The notes under the pieces are model-generated. The model was not told the origin of the DNA. It saw only the letters and a program-made list of their open reading frames with translations, and made no database searches. 64,000 bases of DNA. Origin: Pempheris klunzingeri (lineage: Eukaryota; Chordata; Actinopteri; Acropomatiformes; Pempheridae). This document shows, piece after piece, positions 10,601 through 21,099 of the stretch (positions are counted from its first letter, which is position 1; every line of letters starts with the position of its first letter). The stretch spans positions 14,720,977 to 14,784,976 of the forward strand of contig NC_092035.1 in assembly GCF_042242105.1 (NCBI RefSeq), in the 5' to 3' direction. Made by a program: the position numbers and the translations under genes.

Positions 10601-11719
10601 AAATAAGATTATGGGAAAAGAAAAAAATGCTACAAAGATGGTGACAAGTTATGGAAATCCAGCGATCAACGTGTAGTGTTACCAAGATTAGCATATGATT
10701 CTCTTATTACTTATGTGCATGGTGTAGCTCATGTGAATTACAAAGCAGTAACTGAATATATCTCTAAACTGTTTTTCACAATAGGATTAGAAAAGCAGGT
10801 AAGACAATTCATTCAACGGTGTCTGATTTGTGCGCGATGTAATCCACATGTAAATCCACCAAAACATGACTATTTGCCAAGACCAGAGGGACCATTCCAG
10901 TCATTGCAAATCGATTTCACACATATGCCAAAATGCAAGGGTTATTCATACCTTTTGGTAATTGTGGACAGGTTTTCAAAATGGCCGGAAGCGTTTCCCG
11001 CAAGGAAGGAAAATGCACAAACTGTGGTAAAATGCTTAATGGAACATGTAATTCCCAGATTCGGAATACTGTTGAGTATAGATTCTGATAATGGAACACC
11101 GTTTACGTCACGAGTAACTAAACAATTGGCACAAACTTTGGGAATTAAATGGACTTTTCATATTCCCTATCATCCACAAAGTTCAGGACAAGTAGAAAGA
11201 ACAAACAGAACAATCAAAGAGAAATTAATTAAAATTCATCAATCACGACAGATGAATTGGATAGAAGCATTGCCCTTAACGCTTCTTTCGATAAGAGCAA
11301 TGCCTAATAAGACCACTGGTTTATCACCTCATGAGGTACAAATGGCACGTCCTTTTCCTTTATGTGTTCAAGTAAATGAAAATTCAATGTTGGATTTAAC
11401 ACATTTGCAAGAAATGCAACACATTTATGTTAAACACTTGTTTTCTTTTGTCTCTAAGTATTCCCAGCAGGTGATAGATTCTCTCCCCTTTCCAGCTGAC
11501 AAGCCTATGCACACTTTTCAACCAGGTGACTACGTTTTGGTACGCAGTTTGAAGCCGACAGGAGGTGAGCCACGCTACGGGCCTCCAACGCAAGTGCTTC
11601 TGGTAACACGCACCGCAGTCAAAGTCAAAGGTCAACATCAATGGATTCACGCAACCAGACTCAAGACTGCACCTCTAGCACCAGCACCAATGATATCTGT
11701 GGCACCATCGACGGCATAG
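10600..11719 (+). CDS. ERV copy 1 integrase
   Basis: This part of pol is open. It has the HHCC zinc domain (HGVAH and CLICARC), the catalytic core with Asp in LQIDFTHM, Asp in SIDSDNGTPF and Glu in SSGQVERTN, and a C-terminal SH3-like part around QPGDYVLV. Length and motif order fit a full retroviral integrase, which joins viral DNA ends to host DNA. The last 79 bases overlap the start of env in another frame. No independent start is expected because it is normally cut from a Gag-Pol precursor. Confidence 0.88.
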
Positions 11720-13209
11720 AAATCGTCAGCAATGAAGTCAGGGCCACCCAAGAAAGACGTGATGTTAAGAGACAGCATGGGAAAACTACTAAATTTAAAA
11801 TGTTGCAGACACATCATTTTATTGGCTTGGCGATTCCATTTATTATTATTGCATGCTGCATGCTTGTTTTTTGTGAATTTATTAAATTCGAGAAATACAA
11901 AAATGAAAAAAACAACATAAAATACGAAACAAAAGAAGAAAATGTAGTAGGAAGACCATGGGAGCATGAAGCTTTAAGAATGCTTGCACGCATGAAGAGA
12001 ACAGACAAATCCACAAATCTGAAACCTAGATCCCACTTAGATGTAGACATGTTGGAACACGTCCCAGTGACAGAATCTGAAATGCAATGTTTGTATTACC
12101 CATTAACTCCTAATGCAACTGCATCTTATTACATTAACAAAGTCATCTTTGTGACAATAGAAGCTCAGGAAGTAGATGTTCGTGTTGATTATCAATCCAC
12201 AATCAACGAACACATTAGTACTAGAATTATGGTATTAAATTCAGTGACCAAAAGACCTACGGTAGAATTTTGTAATAACCTATGGAAACATTTAACACCT
12301 AATTTCTATGTACATTTGGATTCTGAAGCGTCTGCAGATTTTCAACCTATAGTTCTTCAGGCAATCCAGTACCCAGTTCCTCAAGTATGTGTGAATGCAA
12401 TAACCAGCATTATACGACATAACATGGGATTTACCCAGGGATGTAGCCACAATTTATTTGTTTTTGCTCATTACCCGTTTCCAGCATTTCATTGTCTAAT
12501 TTGGCTGTGTGGAGAAAACTTGTATACCTTTATCCCATCTGATTGGCAAGGATCTTGTGCACCATATTGGATTCCAAAAACAGCCAATTTTAGTTCAAGG
12601 TCAGAACGAGGACTCGACACAAAAGTTCGAGACGCTGATACAGCAGTTAAAACAACAGGTAAAGATCTGAAAACATTTGAGTGGCCGTCCCCAATACCAT
12701 ATGATTCTAATACACCATGGATCATTCAAGAAAACAGTGAAAACCTACAGTATAAAGACGTGGAAATACATGCAGAATCTGATCATCCTTTTGCCTCAAA
12801 TTTATGGTATCAGTCAATTCAAAGAAGGGTTAGAAGAATGACAAACAAATCATGTTATGCTTGCTCTCTTCTACCCCAATCAACTCAGGATTTATTCGTG
12901 CTAGTGGCTAAACCCCTTATAGGTCTTAAAGGTTTACCTTCTTTGTGCACGTTAGCTTATCAATATGTAATTCAGAAACACCCCAAAACAGGGACTCACG
13001 AATTATCCATGTCAGCTCCAAGGCCCATAATTAAACTTAATAAAATGCAATTCGGTCAAACCACTAAATTTGTTCATAAGATTAACAATTCTTTCTATAA
13101 TGTGATTCAATATGCCATTTACTCTAACATCACCATTAGTAAGGGAGAAGGGGATGATGCTTCTGTTCTAAATGTAATAAAGTTTAAATCTACTGAGAAT
13201 TATCCCTGA
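11641..13209 (+). CDS. ERV copy 1 Env, N-terminal and surface part
   Basis: This is an open frame of 522 codons overlapping the integrase 3' end. Residues ~60-80 form a hydrophobic segment (IGLAIPFIIIACCMLVF) preceded by ~55 polar residues, so the N-terminus looks like a long leader or signal-anchor rather than a short signal peptide. A basic RRVRR motif near residue 396 is followed by a CYAC dithiol motif. Several NXT/S glycosylation sites are present. The frame stops before the transmembrane subunit, so Env is broken here. Confidence 0.75.
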   Translation: MDSRNQTQDCTSSTSTNDICGTIDGIEIVSNEVRATQERRDVKRQHGKTTKFKMLQTHHFIGLAIPFIIIACCMLVFCEFIKFEKYKNEKNNIKYETKEENVVGRPWEHEALRMLARMKRTDKSTNLKPRSHLDVDMLEHVPVTESEMQCLYYPLTPNATASYYINKVIFVTIEAQEVDVRVDYQSTINEHISTRIMVLNSVTKRPTVEFCNNLWKHLTPNFYVHLDSEASADFQPIVLQAIQYPVPQVCVNAITSIIRHNMGFTQGCSHNLFVFAHYPFPAFHCLIWLCGENLYTFIPSDWQGSCAPYWIPKTANFSSRSERGLDTKVRDADTAVKTTGKDLKTFEWPSPIPYDSNTPWIIQENSENLQYKDVEIHAESDHPFASNLWYQSIQRRVRRMTNKSCYACSLLPQSTQDLFVLVAKPLIGLKGLPSLCTLAYQYVIQKHPKTGTHELSMSAPRPIIKLNKMQFGQTTKFVHKINNSFYNVIQYAIYSNITISKGEGDDASVLNVIKFKSTENYP

Positions 13210-13334
13210 CTGATGGAATGTCCAACCTTTTATGAGAAATACATTTCAAGAATTCCTGCCGATTTAGCAATCACGCCCATTTAATCTTCAGCATTGCTTA
13301 ACTCTTCGGACATATTTGACGTATATCTAGAAGG

Positions 13335-14376
13335 ATGTCAGAGTATACGACGAGGCCAAATTGGTTGAAAATAGAACAGTGCCGTTTTATAATTGATTCA
13401 GAAAGTGATTATGCCCAATTAGCACAAATGGGCACCCCACCAACTACAAATTTTTATTGGTGTTGTGGAACTAATGTGTGGAACAGTTTACCTCCATTAT
13501 TTCAAGGTAGATGTGGATTGTGCATGTTACACGACATAACTTATGTTGTTGAGCCTGTTCAATATCTTCCCACACACATGAATTCATCACGTTCTAAAAG
13601 AGATTTAACAGAGGTAACTGGATACATACATCTCAAGAATTCGAACCCCACCGATTTGGCTACAAGATACTTTGAATTGGAAGACAATTTTCAAATTTAC
13701 ACCCATTCTCAATTAGTTTTTAGGTCAATATTTTGGAATACAGAGCTACAATATGCTAACCATTATCTTATAGCGCTTACACGCCATGATCTAGCATTGG
13801 TAGGTAACGCCACACTTATGGGATTTCACTTATGAATTGGATTTAATTCGTAGGTTTGTTAGTGATAATAGAGTAGCTTTAGATGCTTTAACAGCCCCTC
13901 AAGGAGGAGTATGTGCTATTGCTGGTGAAGGTTGTTGCACATATCTTCCATCAGAGTCAGAAGGAATTGGTAATTTGACCATTGCCATTAAGAATCTTAA
14001 AAGGATTCAAGAAGGGATTGTTAACATTAATAGGGAAGCACAACTCACTGGAGGATATATAAACAACAAAGCATGGGATTCTATTAGCAAGTTCTTTGGA
14101 GGGAATGCCATTATTGCATGGTTAGTAGGACTAGGCGTTCCCATCATGGGAATTGTTCTCATTGTTGCTATAGTGATATGTTGTTGCCTACCCATCATTC
14201 GAGCACTAATTTTGAAATCTGTCTCTTCTATCACTAATATGACTATGATACAGAACCCAGTTAAGACAGTGAACATCTATGCGCATGTGGAGAGAGACGA
14301 ATCTGACTCCACCTCCGTTTCTTCGAACTCATCATCTGAGGACGAGTCCGAGAGATATATGGACAGAGTGGATTGA
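13335..14376 (+). pseudogene. ERV copy 1 Env, transmembrane subunit in two frames
   Basis: 13335-13835 contains a furin-type RSKR motif near 13593, which would mark the surface/transmembrane junction. The frame breaks at 13835-13845, where copy 2 differs by extra bases. 13837-14376 continues with the CX6CC motif (CAIAGEGCC), a long hydrophobic membrane anchor (GVPIMGIVLIVAIVI) and an acidic, Ser-rich cytoplasmic tail. The subunit would drive membrane fusion in an exogenous virus. Here the precursor cannot be made as one chain. Confidence 0.8.
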
Positions 14377-14689
14377 GAAGAAAAAACTACAATCATTCAA
14401 AAGATATTAATAACATGAACGATTGAAGAATCAGCATCATTGTACCGAAGGATTTGCCTGGGAAGGATTCTGCCCTCTCATATGTAGCATGGGAAGTCTG
14501 GGTGAACGGGGGGGTCGGGTTTAAAACAATAGGTCCCTCGTCCCCGGAGCCCAGCATGAAGGATAAGCCATGCTACATTTAGGAAGGGGTAGAAAGAACC
14601 AGATGAGTGTTAGAGAGATCTACTTTTGAAAGTGTGAAGTGTTCAAATTTGTTAAAAAAATAAATAGAAATGATGAAGTTAAAATGTTA

Positions 14690-14720
14690 TATAAAAAAAA
14701 AAAAAAAAAAAGGGTGAAAT
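14690..14720 (+). promoter_or_regulatory. Purine-rich tract before 3' LTR
   Basis: A run of about 20 A followed by GGGTGAAAT abuts the 3' LTR. It is the expected place for the plus-strand primer of reverse transcription. Copy 2 has the complementary T-run at about 58457-58471. Confidence 0.6.
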
Positions 14721-15055
14721 TGTTAGAAGGTTTTTCTCATGTAACATGATTCTGTAGGAACTTGTGTCTTACATGGTATATATGTTACTCTCAAGTCAGC
14801 ATACTACTCTTCAGACTCCGCTTTGTCTGGACAACTGGTTGTTCTAAGGAAAGATCAAGTCCATCTTGGGACATGCTCTCATGTATCCGAAACCAGATAT
14901 AGTTTGTAGAATCCTATATATGTGGTAGCTTTACTCTGTATTCCTTAGTCTCATCTATGCCTGTTGGACTCCGAGCTCGTACACCTACATAAACTTCTTG
15001 AATGAATCTTGGGCTCCTCTCTTCATTGCTACAACCACAGAAAAGCATCCCTACA
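14721..15055 (+). repeat. ERV copy 1 3' LTR (335 bp)
   Basis: TGTTAGAAGG...CATCCCTACA, followed directly by the target duplication GTGGT at 15056-15060. Confidence 0.95.
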
Positions 15056-15060
15056 GTGGT

Positions 15061-15627
15061 TAAGACAGTAAAGCGTGAAAATAGATCCAGTGGAGAAAAA
15101 GGAATGTGAGGCGCTGTTGATAGCACAGTACACGGAAACTCTGATAGCCGGAAATGACGCTTACCGTAACAGGAACAGGAAGACAGGAAGTGACCGTATG
15201 TGACAGTATGTGACAGCATCATAACTTCCTCTGTGCTGTGTAAACTAGCAATATTTACCATTCTAAGTATAAACAGAGCAAAACTTTCAAGGTCCCGGCT
15301 GTTTTCCAGTGTTTTCATAACAAGTTCCATAAACAAGCTTATCAGGCCGAGAGACTACTAAAACAGACATTCAGCTCTCAGCACCAAAACACAGCTGTTT
15401 TCCAGAGTTTTCATAACAAGTTCCATAAACAAGCTTATCAGGCCGAGAGACGACTAAAACAGACATTCAGCTCTTAGCACCAAAACACAGCATCATAACT
15501 TCCTCTGTGCTGTGTAAACTAGCAATATTTACCATTCTAAATATAAACAGAGCAAAACATTCAAGGTCCCGGCTGTTTTCCAGTGTTTTCACAACAAGTT
15601 CCATAAACAAGCTAATCAGGCCGAGAA
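15061..15627. repeat. Tandemly repeated segment, possibly the LINE 5' region right of the ERV
   Basis: The stretch TTTTCATAACAAGTTCCATAAACAAGC occurs three times with its surroundings, and the block starting CAGCATCATAACTTCCTCTG occurs twice (about 15217 and 15489). Units are about 130 and 140 bp. Because the ERV inserted in the 5' side of a minus-strand LINE, these repeats may be promoter repeats of that LINE. That link is inference. Confidence 0.65.
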
Positions 15628-15925
15628 TGGTAAATGGTAAATGATCTGTATTTGTACAGCGCCTTTCTAGTTATTTCAACTACTCAAAGCGCTTTACATG
15701 ACATCCTCATTCACCCATTCACACATCATTCATGCAGGAGGGATCTAATTTGGAGGAGACTATTCTTTCGTACTCATTCATATACTGAAGCCATGCTTCA
15801 GGAGCAAGTTGGGGTTCAGTGTCTTGCCCAAGGACACTTCGACATGTTGACCCATAGGGTCGGGGATTGAACCCCCGACCTTCTGATTGAGGGACAACTC
15901 ACTCTACCACTGAGCCAGAGCCACC
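15628..15925 (-). mobile_element. tRNA-derived SINE
   Basis: On the minus strand the head reads GGCTCTGGCTCAGTGGTAG (A-box-like) and continues to GGTCGGGGGTTCAATCC (B-box-like), the internal RNA polymerase III promoter layout. The body contains the common fish words AAGCGCTTTACATGACATCC and CACCCATTCACACATCATTC. The 3' tail is AATGGTAAATGGTAAATG on the plus strand. A second, shorter copy lies at 30613-30871. Confidence 0.8.
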
Positions 15926-15939
15926 CTTGAAGCCATTGA

Positions 15940-16500
15940 ACTACTTCCAAATTCCAAATTCTCAATTCCAAATTCTGAAATTCCAAATTTCAGCTTTCTG
16001 CAAGCTTCCAACATGACATTCTTGCTGATATAAGCCCTTGAAATACTTAATCAGCCTCCTACCTCTCAATCTCATTGAGATATAAGCCCTTGAAATAACT
16101 CCAAATTTTCTTCTGACACATAATAGATGTAAATTTGGAATGTTTTTGATTCGTTATATCTTCTCAATGCTTGTATCTAAAGTAATGCAACTATCCCATC
16201 ATGATGCACCCAGCTTCCTTTTGGTCCAGGAATCAGCTTCCTACATGTCATTCTCACTGAGATATGAGCCCTTGAAATTCTTCAAAATTCTCTTCTGAAA
16301 CAATACAATAGATGTAAATTTGGAATGTCTTTGTTCTGTTACATCTCCTCCATGCTTGTATCTAGAGTGATCCTCATACTTGTGCAACTATCTGCAAGCT
16401 TCCACCTGGCCCAGGAATCAGCTTCCTACGTGTCATTTTTGCTGAGATATAAGCCCTTGAAATACTTCAAAATTCTCTACTGCTTTCGTGTACTGCTCCA
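15940..16500. repeat. ~175-bp satellite-like tandem repeats, block 1
   Basis: Recurring words are GATATAAGCCCTTGAAAT, CAGGAATCAGCTTCCTAC and CTCAATGCTTGTATCTA. About three degenerate monomers are present. Related blocks are at 17600-18010, 40052-40192 and 41799-41960. Confidence 0.75.
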
Positions 16501-16504
16501 CGTC

Positions 16505-17200
16505 CTGACCTGAAGCAATACACGACAGCAGTCTTGGATTGCAAAAAGTTCTGCAAGGACATAACCACTGTGGACAGGAGCATCAGGGTTTACCCCAAGG
16601 AAAAACCCTGGATGACAAATCAGGTGCAGAGCCTGCTCAGGGAGAGGGACACTGCCTTCGGGTGTGCTGACAGCGAGCTGTACAGCACTGCCAGAGCCGT
16701 CCTGAAGAGGGGAATGAGAGAGGAAAAGGCATCACATAAATGGAGAATAGAGGACTGCTTCAAGAGCAGGGTGGGTGCCTCGGCCTGCAGCTGAAGGAGC
16801 TGCTGAGTCAGTCCTCCTCTCACCCACCTCCTGTATGGAGTCCAGGGAGCAGTCCAGGAGAGAAGCGGCCCTCCTGACCAGTCTGTTGAGTCTCTTTTTG
16901 TGCAATGTGTTCACTGTCCCTCTCCGTGCTCCCTCCTCCCCAGCAGACCACTGCATAGAGGACTGCAGACGCCACCACAGTGTCATAAATCTTACAGAAT
17001 GTACACAGCTGTATAGTTTACATTTACAAAGTGAGCTACAGCTTATGATAGTGATAAGACAGTGATAGTCTCTGCCGTTAGGAGGTGCTGGGTGCTGCAG
17101 TGTTGTGCAGGTTGGGTGCCTCAGCCTACTGCTGAAGGAGCTGCTGAGTCCTCCTCTCACCCACCTCCCGTATGGAGTCCAGGGAGCAGTCCAGGAGAGA
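16505..17200. pseudogene. Rearranged fragments of a Rex1/L2-like LINE ORF2
   Basis: 16534-16794 (+) encodes a piece between endonuclease and RT (PKEKPWMTNQVQSLLRERD). On the minus strand, 16800-16960 and 17110-17200 encode repeated pieces of the RT C-terminus (LNRLVRRAASLLDCSLDSI). Very similar sequence recurs at 36530-36960 and 41960-42390, so the assembly was amplified as a unit with the satellite. Confidence 0.7.
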
Positions 17201-17600
17201 GGTCTTGACCTGCTCTTTATGTAAAGCTTCTTGAGATAGCGCTGTTATGAATTGGTGCTTTATAAATAAAGAAAACAATGAGCTACAGATGTCGTTCTGA
17301 CATATGTGATAAAGCTCTTTGAGAGCTTTCGGGAACACTTGGCCCTGCGTCCCTAACCCTTTACGTTGTCACGTTATGGCCGTTTAGCTTAGAAAGGTCA
17401 AAAAGGTCAAAAAGTCAAGCTCGCCACACAAGTCTTTTTGGGCCCTGTTCGGTCATAGAGCCAGCTAGAGACTGGCAACCACTTCTGGCTCAAAGCTGGC
17501 ATTCCCCCCATGGCCAGTGGTCATTTTTGTGTCAGTGGACCCACAAGAACCACCCCCAAAAGCCCACACTAAATATTCTGGAAGCGTTTTCTATGAGCCC
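17200..17600. repeat. Unit shared with 36980-37350
   Basis: The stretch from CTTGAGATAGCGCTGTTATG to AATATTCTGGAAGCGTTTTC is almost identical to 37005-37340, including GGTCAAAAAGTCAAGCTCGC. It is part of the composite repeat. No coding function is seen. Confidence 0.75.
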
Positions 17601-18010
17601 CAATTAGAAAGTGGAATTTTACAATGTGTGTTATATCTCCTCAATGCTTGTACCTAGAGTGATGCAACTACCTCATTGTGATGCACCTATCTGCAAGCTT
17701 CCACCTGGTCCAGGAATCAGCTTCCTACATGTCATTTTCACTGAGATATAAGCCCTTGAAATTCTTCAAAATTCTCTTGACACAATACAATAGATGTGAA
17801 TCTGGAATGTCTTTGATCTGTTATATCTCCTCAATGCTTGTATCTAGGGTGATGCAACTACCTCTCCTTGATGCAGCGGTCTGCAAGCTTCCATTCATTC
17901 CAACAGTCAGCCTCCTATCTCCCACTCTCTTTGAAATCTCAACCTTTGAAGTATTTCCAAATTCTCATCCATTACACACCCACCAGATGAGAATTGTGAT
18001 TGTTGTGGTT
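17600..18010. repeat. ~175-bp satellite-like tandem repeats, block 2
   Basis: Two to three further monomers with GATATAAGCCCTTGAAATTC and TATATCTCCTCAATGCTTG. Confidence 0.75.
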
Positions 18011-18845
18011 CCATTATAAGTCATTATTGCTCATGTATAGAGTGACTCACAAGCATTGGGACATTCCTGGAACAGTTCACATTATTCTTATTGACTATAT
18101 GTGCATTTCAAAATCTTTTGAACCGCATTTGTCTCAAAATGAAATACATAAATAAAAAACCTTTTCTGTGCCAAAAGAAATATTGAAAAAATCTTTTTTG
18201 TTGCTAAGCTGTCAACAAATGTGTGACAGCAAATATGGCCTTTGAATAAACATACTACCAAAACAGAAAATTTTCTAACTCAACAGTGACCAAACATGAC
18301 TGTCGTATGTATGTAATGTTGTATGGAAGACCTGGTCTGACAGCAGAACTGTGCAACTTGTGCAGTACCCAAAATTTGTGTATGCTGAACAGTCAATTTT
18401 CCTTAAAAACCTGTTTCCCCTTCCACAAAAAAGAAAGTCTTCATGGATCTCATTTTTTCATGTGTACGGTCATTCACGGGCTTCATTGTCGCATACACAT
18501 GGTTCACCTCAGGCTTTTTTTCATCTTGCTTCCTCGCCATGTTGACCTTCACTTTGTCCTGTACAAAAATAGACAACATGACTGAGTAAATCGATTTTTA
18601 CAGTTGCTCCATTTGTTCAATTACATGTACTGACTTCCATGTTCACAATTATTGACACACATCCAAATTCACCTACATTAAAGCCACCTATAGAAGTCAT
18701 CTTTCAGGGTTTGTATTACATCAAAAACACAAAATCAAATTTTTCATTGTGCAGTCATTAGATATTACACACCTCTTTTATGTACTGGACATTTTTTGGC
18801 ACAATCTGGTGACTCTCCTTAGACAGCCGTTTGTGGGGAGGCAGT
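18011..18845. other. Unassigned AT-rich stretch
   Basis: No recognised gene, repeat end or coding motif. Its proximal part would be the 3' UTR of the minus-strand CXADR-like gene. Confidence 0.3.
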
Positions 18846-19739
18846 TCAGATCTTATTGCCTAAATCCTCCCGATTTTTTCTGTTGTGACAGAGGACAATG
18901 ACAATGGCAGTGATGATGAGGGCCATGAGCGGAACGACTATGGCTGCTGCTACTGCTGCTCGAATGTTGACATCAACTGCTGGGTTGAACTGGAGTATTA
19001 ACGGACATGTCTCGAAACCCACAAGGTTTTGAGCTGCACAGACATACGTCCCTGAGACAGATTCTCCAGTGATTGCTAAGTGCAGCTCACCTTGCACAGA
19101 ATCAACAATGGCACCACGGGGGATCCTCTTGTCTCCGCTTTCCTTGGACCATTTGTACCACATGGGGAGGCTGCCTTTTGTGCTCTTACATCTGAGCACC
19201 ACCTTGTGATTCACCTCAAACAAACCTTCCAGGTAACATTCAGGTCTAGTTGGCCTCTCCATCACATCCAGGCGAATGATGATGAAGTTGATTCCGGGAA
19301 CTTTCCGAACCTTGCATTGGTAGGTGTTTGCGTCTGTTGGTTTCAAATCGGTAATGCTTATTGAAGCATTGCCACTTGCAGGATCAGAAGACACAAACTG
19401 TACTCTGCCTCTGAATGGATCATCACCATCATATATGTGACCTCCAGCATACCAGATGACTAGTGTCTCGTTTTCACCAAAATCTGAAGGCTTCATGCTC
19501 CATGCAATATCCAGCACTCCAAGGTCCTCAGGACCAAGGAGAAAGTGACAGTTGAGGGTCACACTCTCTCCCACTGCCACATATGTAGGTGACACTGACT
19601 TTGAGACTATCTTCAATCCATAAGTGACAGGCAAAAATGAGACAAGAAGGAAGAAATACCACAGCTCAAGCCTGGTGATGAGGAGTCTTCGATGACGCCT
19701 TTTCAACGTCCTTTTCAAAAATCTTCTGGAGATGGGCAT
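18846..19739 (-). CDS. CXADR-like immunoglobulin-superfamily membrane protein, intronless
   Basis: A 297-residue open frame. Residues 27-40 are a hydrophobic signal segment after a very basic N-terminus. Residues 44-158 form a V-set domain (Cys64 and Cys142, with the DANTYQC signature) containing LGPEDLGVLDIAW and HIYDGDDP. Residues 163-252 form a C2-set domain (Cys184, Cys234, plus Cys168/Cys245). Residues 261-283 are a membrane helix, followed by a 14-residue tail. This order and wording fit the CTX/CXADR family of junctional adhesion molecules; VSIG8 is the next-best fit. Family genes normally have several introns, whereas both Ig domains, signal and helix are in one exon here. That suggests a retrocopy. 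The tail is much shorter than in CXADR and lacks a PDZ-binding end. The frame is intact. Confidence 0.75.
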   Translation of the reverse strand: MPISRRFLKRTLKRRHRRLLITRLELWYFFLLVSFLPVTYGLKIVSKSVSPTYVAVGESVTLNCHFLLGPEDLGVLDIAWSMKPSDFGENETLVIWYAGGHIYDGDDPFRGRVQFVSSDPASGNASISITDLKPTDANTYQCKVRKVPGINFIIIRLDVMERPTRPECYLEGLFEVNHKVVLRCKSTKGSLPMWYKWSKESGDKRIPRGAIVDSVQGELHLAITGESVSGTYVCAAQNLVGFETCPLILQFNPAVDVNIRAAVAAAIVVPLMALIITAIVIVLCHNRKNREDLGNKI

Positions 19740-20044
19740 CCTTTTTGAAATTTTGACTAATAAATAAAGGAAAAGAAAAACAATGTTAAAATTTAGCTTT
19801 GAATAGCTTTAATTGTGGATTTTTGTAAATATTTTTAGATGAAAATATGGAAGCTGACCTCATTGTGATCCTGTTTCAATCTATTATACTAGCACATTAG
19901 CATGCTAATTAGCGAAATCAAAGGTGCCTATTAAAAAGTTAGATTTAAACAAAATACTTTTTTTTTGTAACACTTTTTATTAGTTTTTCCATTTTTTCCA
20001 CAACAACAGAACTTAAACAGTCTGAGAACCATGAAACAAATATA

Positions 20045-20075
<31 letters not shown>

Positions 20076-20220
20076 TACATACACATACACACACATATAC
20101 ATATAAAAATAATAATAAATAAATAAATAAAAAGAAAAAAAGGGGGTTACGCAAGTAGACAAAACTAGAAAAAGGCAAAATTGAATCTGTTGTGTTACAC
20201 AGGATAAATAATTATATAAT
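19740..20220. repeat. AT-rich spacer with TA/CA microsatellites
   Basis: 20043-20100 is a (TA)n run passing into (CA)n-type repeats, followed by AATA-rich sequence at 20105-20135. No gene is seen. Confidence 0.7.
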
Positions 20221-20221
20221 A

Positions 20222-20345
20222 CATAATGGCGATTGCTAAAGGTTCCAGTGCCAGCGCAAAAATTAATGGGCTTAGGGGACAGCCCTGTCTTGTACCTCTA
20301 AAGAGTGAAAAAGGTGTAGACCTCCTTCCATTTGTTAAGACTGAA
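20222..20345 (-). pseudogene. L1-clade LINE reverse-transcriptase fragment
   Basis: The minus strand encodes [19 protein letters not shown] followed by [10 protein letters not shown], the highly conserved [12 protein letters not shown] block of L1-type reverse transcriptases. Only this short piece is readable. It differs from the L2/Rex1-type LINEs elsewhere in the window. Confidence 0.7.
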
Positions 20346-21099
20346 GCCCTGGGACAATGATACAGCAATTTGACCCAATTTACGCAGCGAACGTGGAGAT
20401 CAAAACAATATGGCGGTCACTGACCTATGACCTCTGTGATTCTAAAATTTCATAAGTTGCCAAACTAACTTTGTCTGACATATGTGATAGGGTTTAGCAC
20501 AAAGTACTCTGAGTCAAATTTTAGGTGCACTGACCCCACCCTACCTGTGGTTAGCGCCTCATTTGTCACTTCCGCATTACAACCTGTGAGCGCACCCATA
20601 TTCCATAAATCCATTCCTTTACATTTTAATGTCTCTGATTTAGGAGGCATTGTAACTTTACAGGAAAAAAGGTGTGTGAGTTTCTGAACAATAAAGCAAC
20701 TGTCAACAAATGTAATGTAATATGGGATGCAAATGAAAAAACAAAACAAAAGATATTCCTTTTTTTATTTGTAAGACTATGTTTATAAAATTAATAGAAA
20801 AAATGTCATAAATAAAATAAAGTGCCGGCATACATTAGAAATAAATGTATTTTCTTCATCTTGCTGTGATTTTTCTTTCCTACTCCAAATTATGTTCTGT
20901 CAAATATCATGTTTAAATAGGAAAAATAAACAAACAAACAAAGGGTTAGGGTAAACAAAAAAAACATGATGGGTACATCTAACATGTTGATCAGCATCAC
21001 TGAACCTCTCAAACCTAAGTAAACGTGACCCAAAAAGTCTTAGGACTTAGGACCTTTGACTGAGGATTCTCGCATGCATTTGGGTGTCTACTGTATGGG
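20346..21099. other. Unassigned spacer
   Basis: No recognised gene. It contains short A-rich runs and a partial echo (CTGACATATGTGATA at about 20475) of the composite repeat at 17290 and 37070. Confidence 0.3.

Larger units (their letters stand above)
6167..15055 (+). mobile_element. Endogenous retrovirus copy 1 (class I-like), complete LTR to LTR
   Basis: The provirus is bounded by TG...CA LTRs and by a perfect 5-bp duplication GTGGT (6162-6166 and 15056-15060). Order: LTR, primer-binding site, leader with tandem repeats, gag remnant, protease, reverse transcriptase/RNase H, integrase, env, purine-rich tract, LTR. The Env transmembrane region has a CX6CC motif, as in gamma-type envelopes. 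The two LTRs differ by very few positions, which suggests recent insertion, yet gag is largely deleted and pol and env carry several frame breaks. This copy should not be replication-competent. Confidence 0.95.

Noticed and set aside
15628..15925. tRNA gene suggested by A/B-box-like motifs
   Set aside because: The motifs belong to a SINE head; no cloverleaf with anticodon stem is evident and a long SINE body follows.
18286..18585. Small plus-strand ORFs of 64-99 codons
   Set aside because: No recognisable domain, no splice context, and mutually overlapping frames; likely chance.
20041..20178. Minus-strand ORF through the TA/CA microsatellite
   Set aside because: Its reading is VCVC and IYIY repeats generated by the microsatellite.
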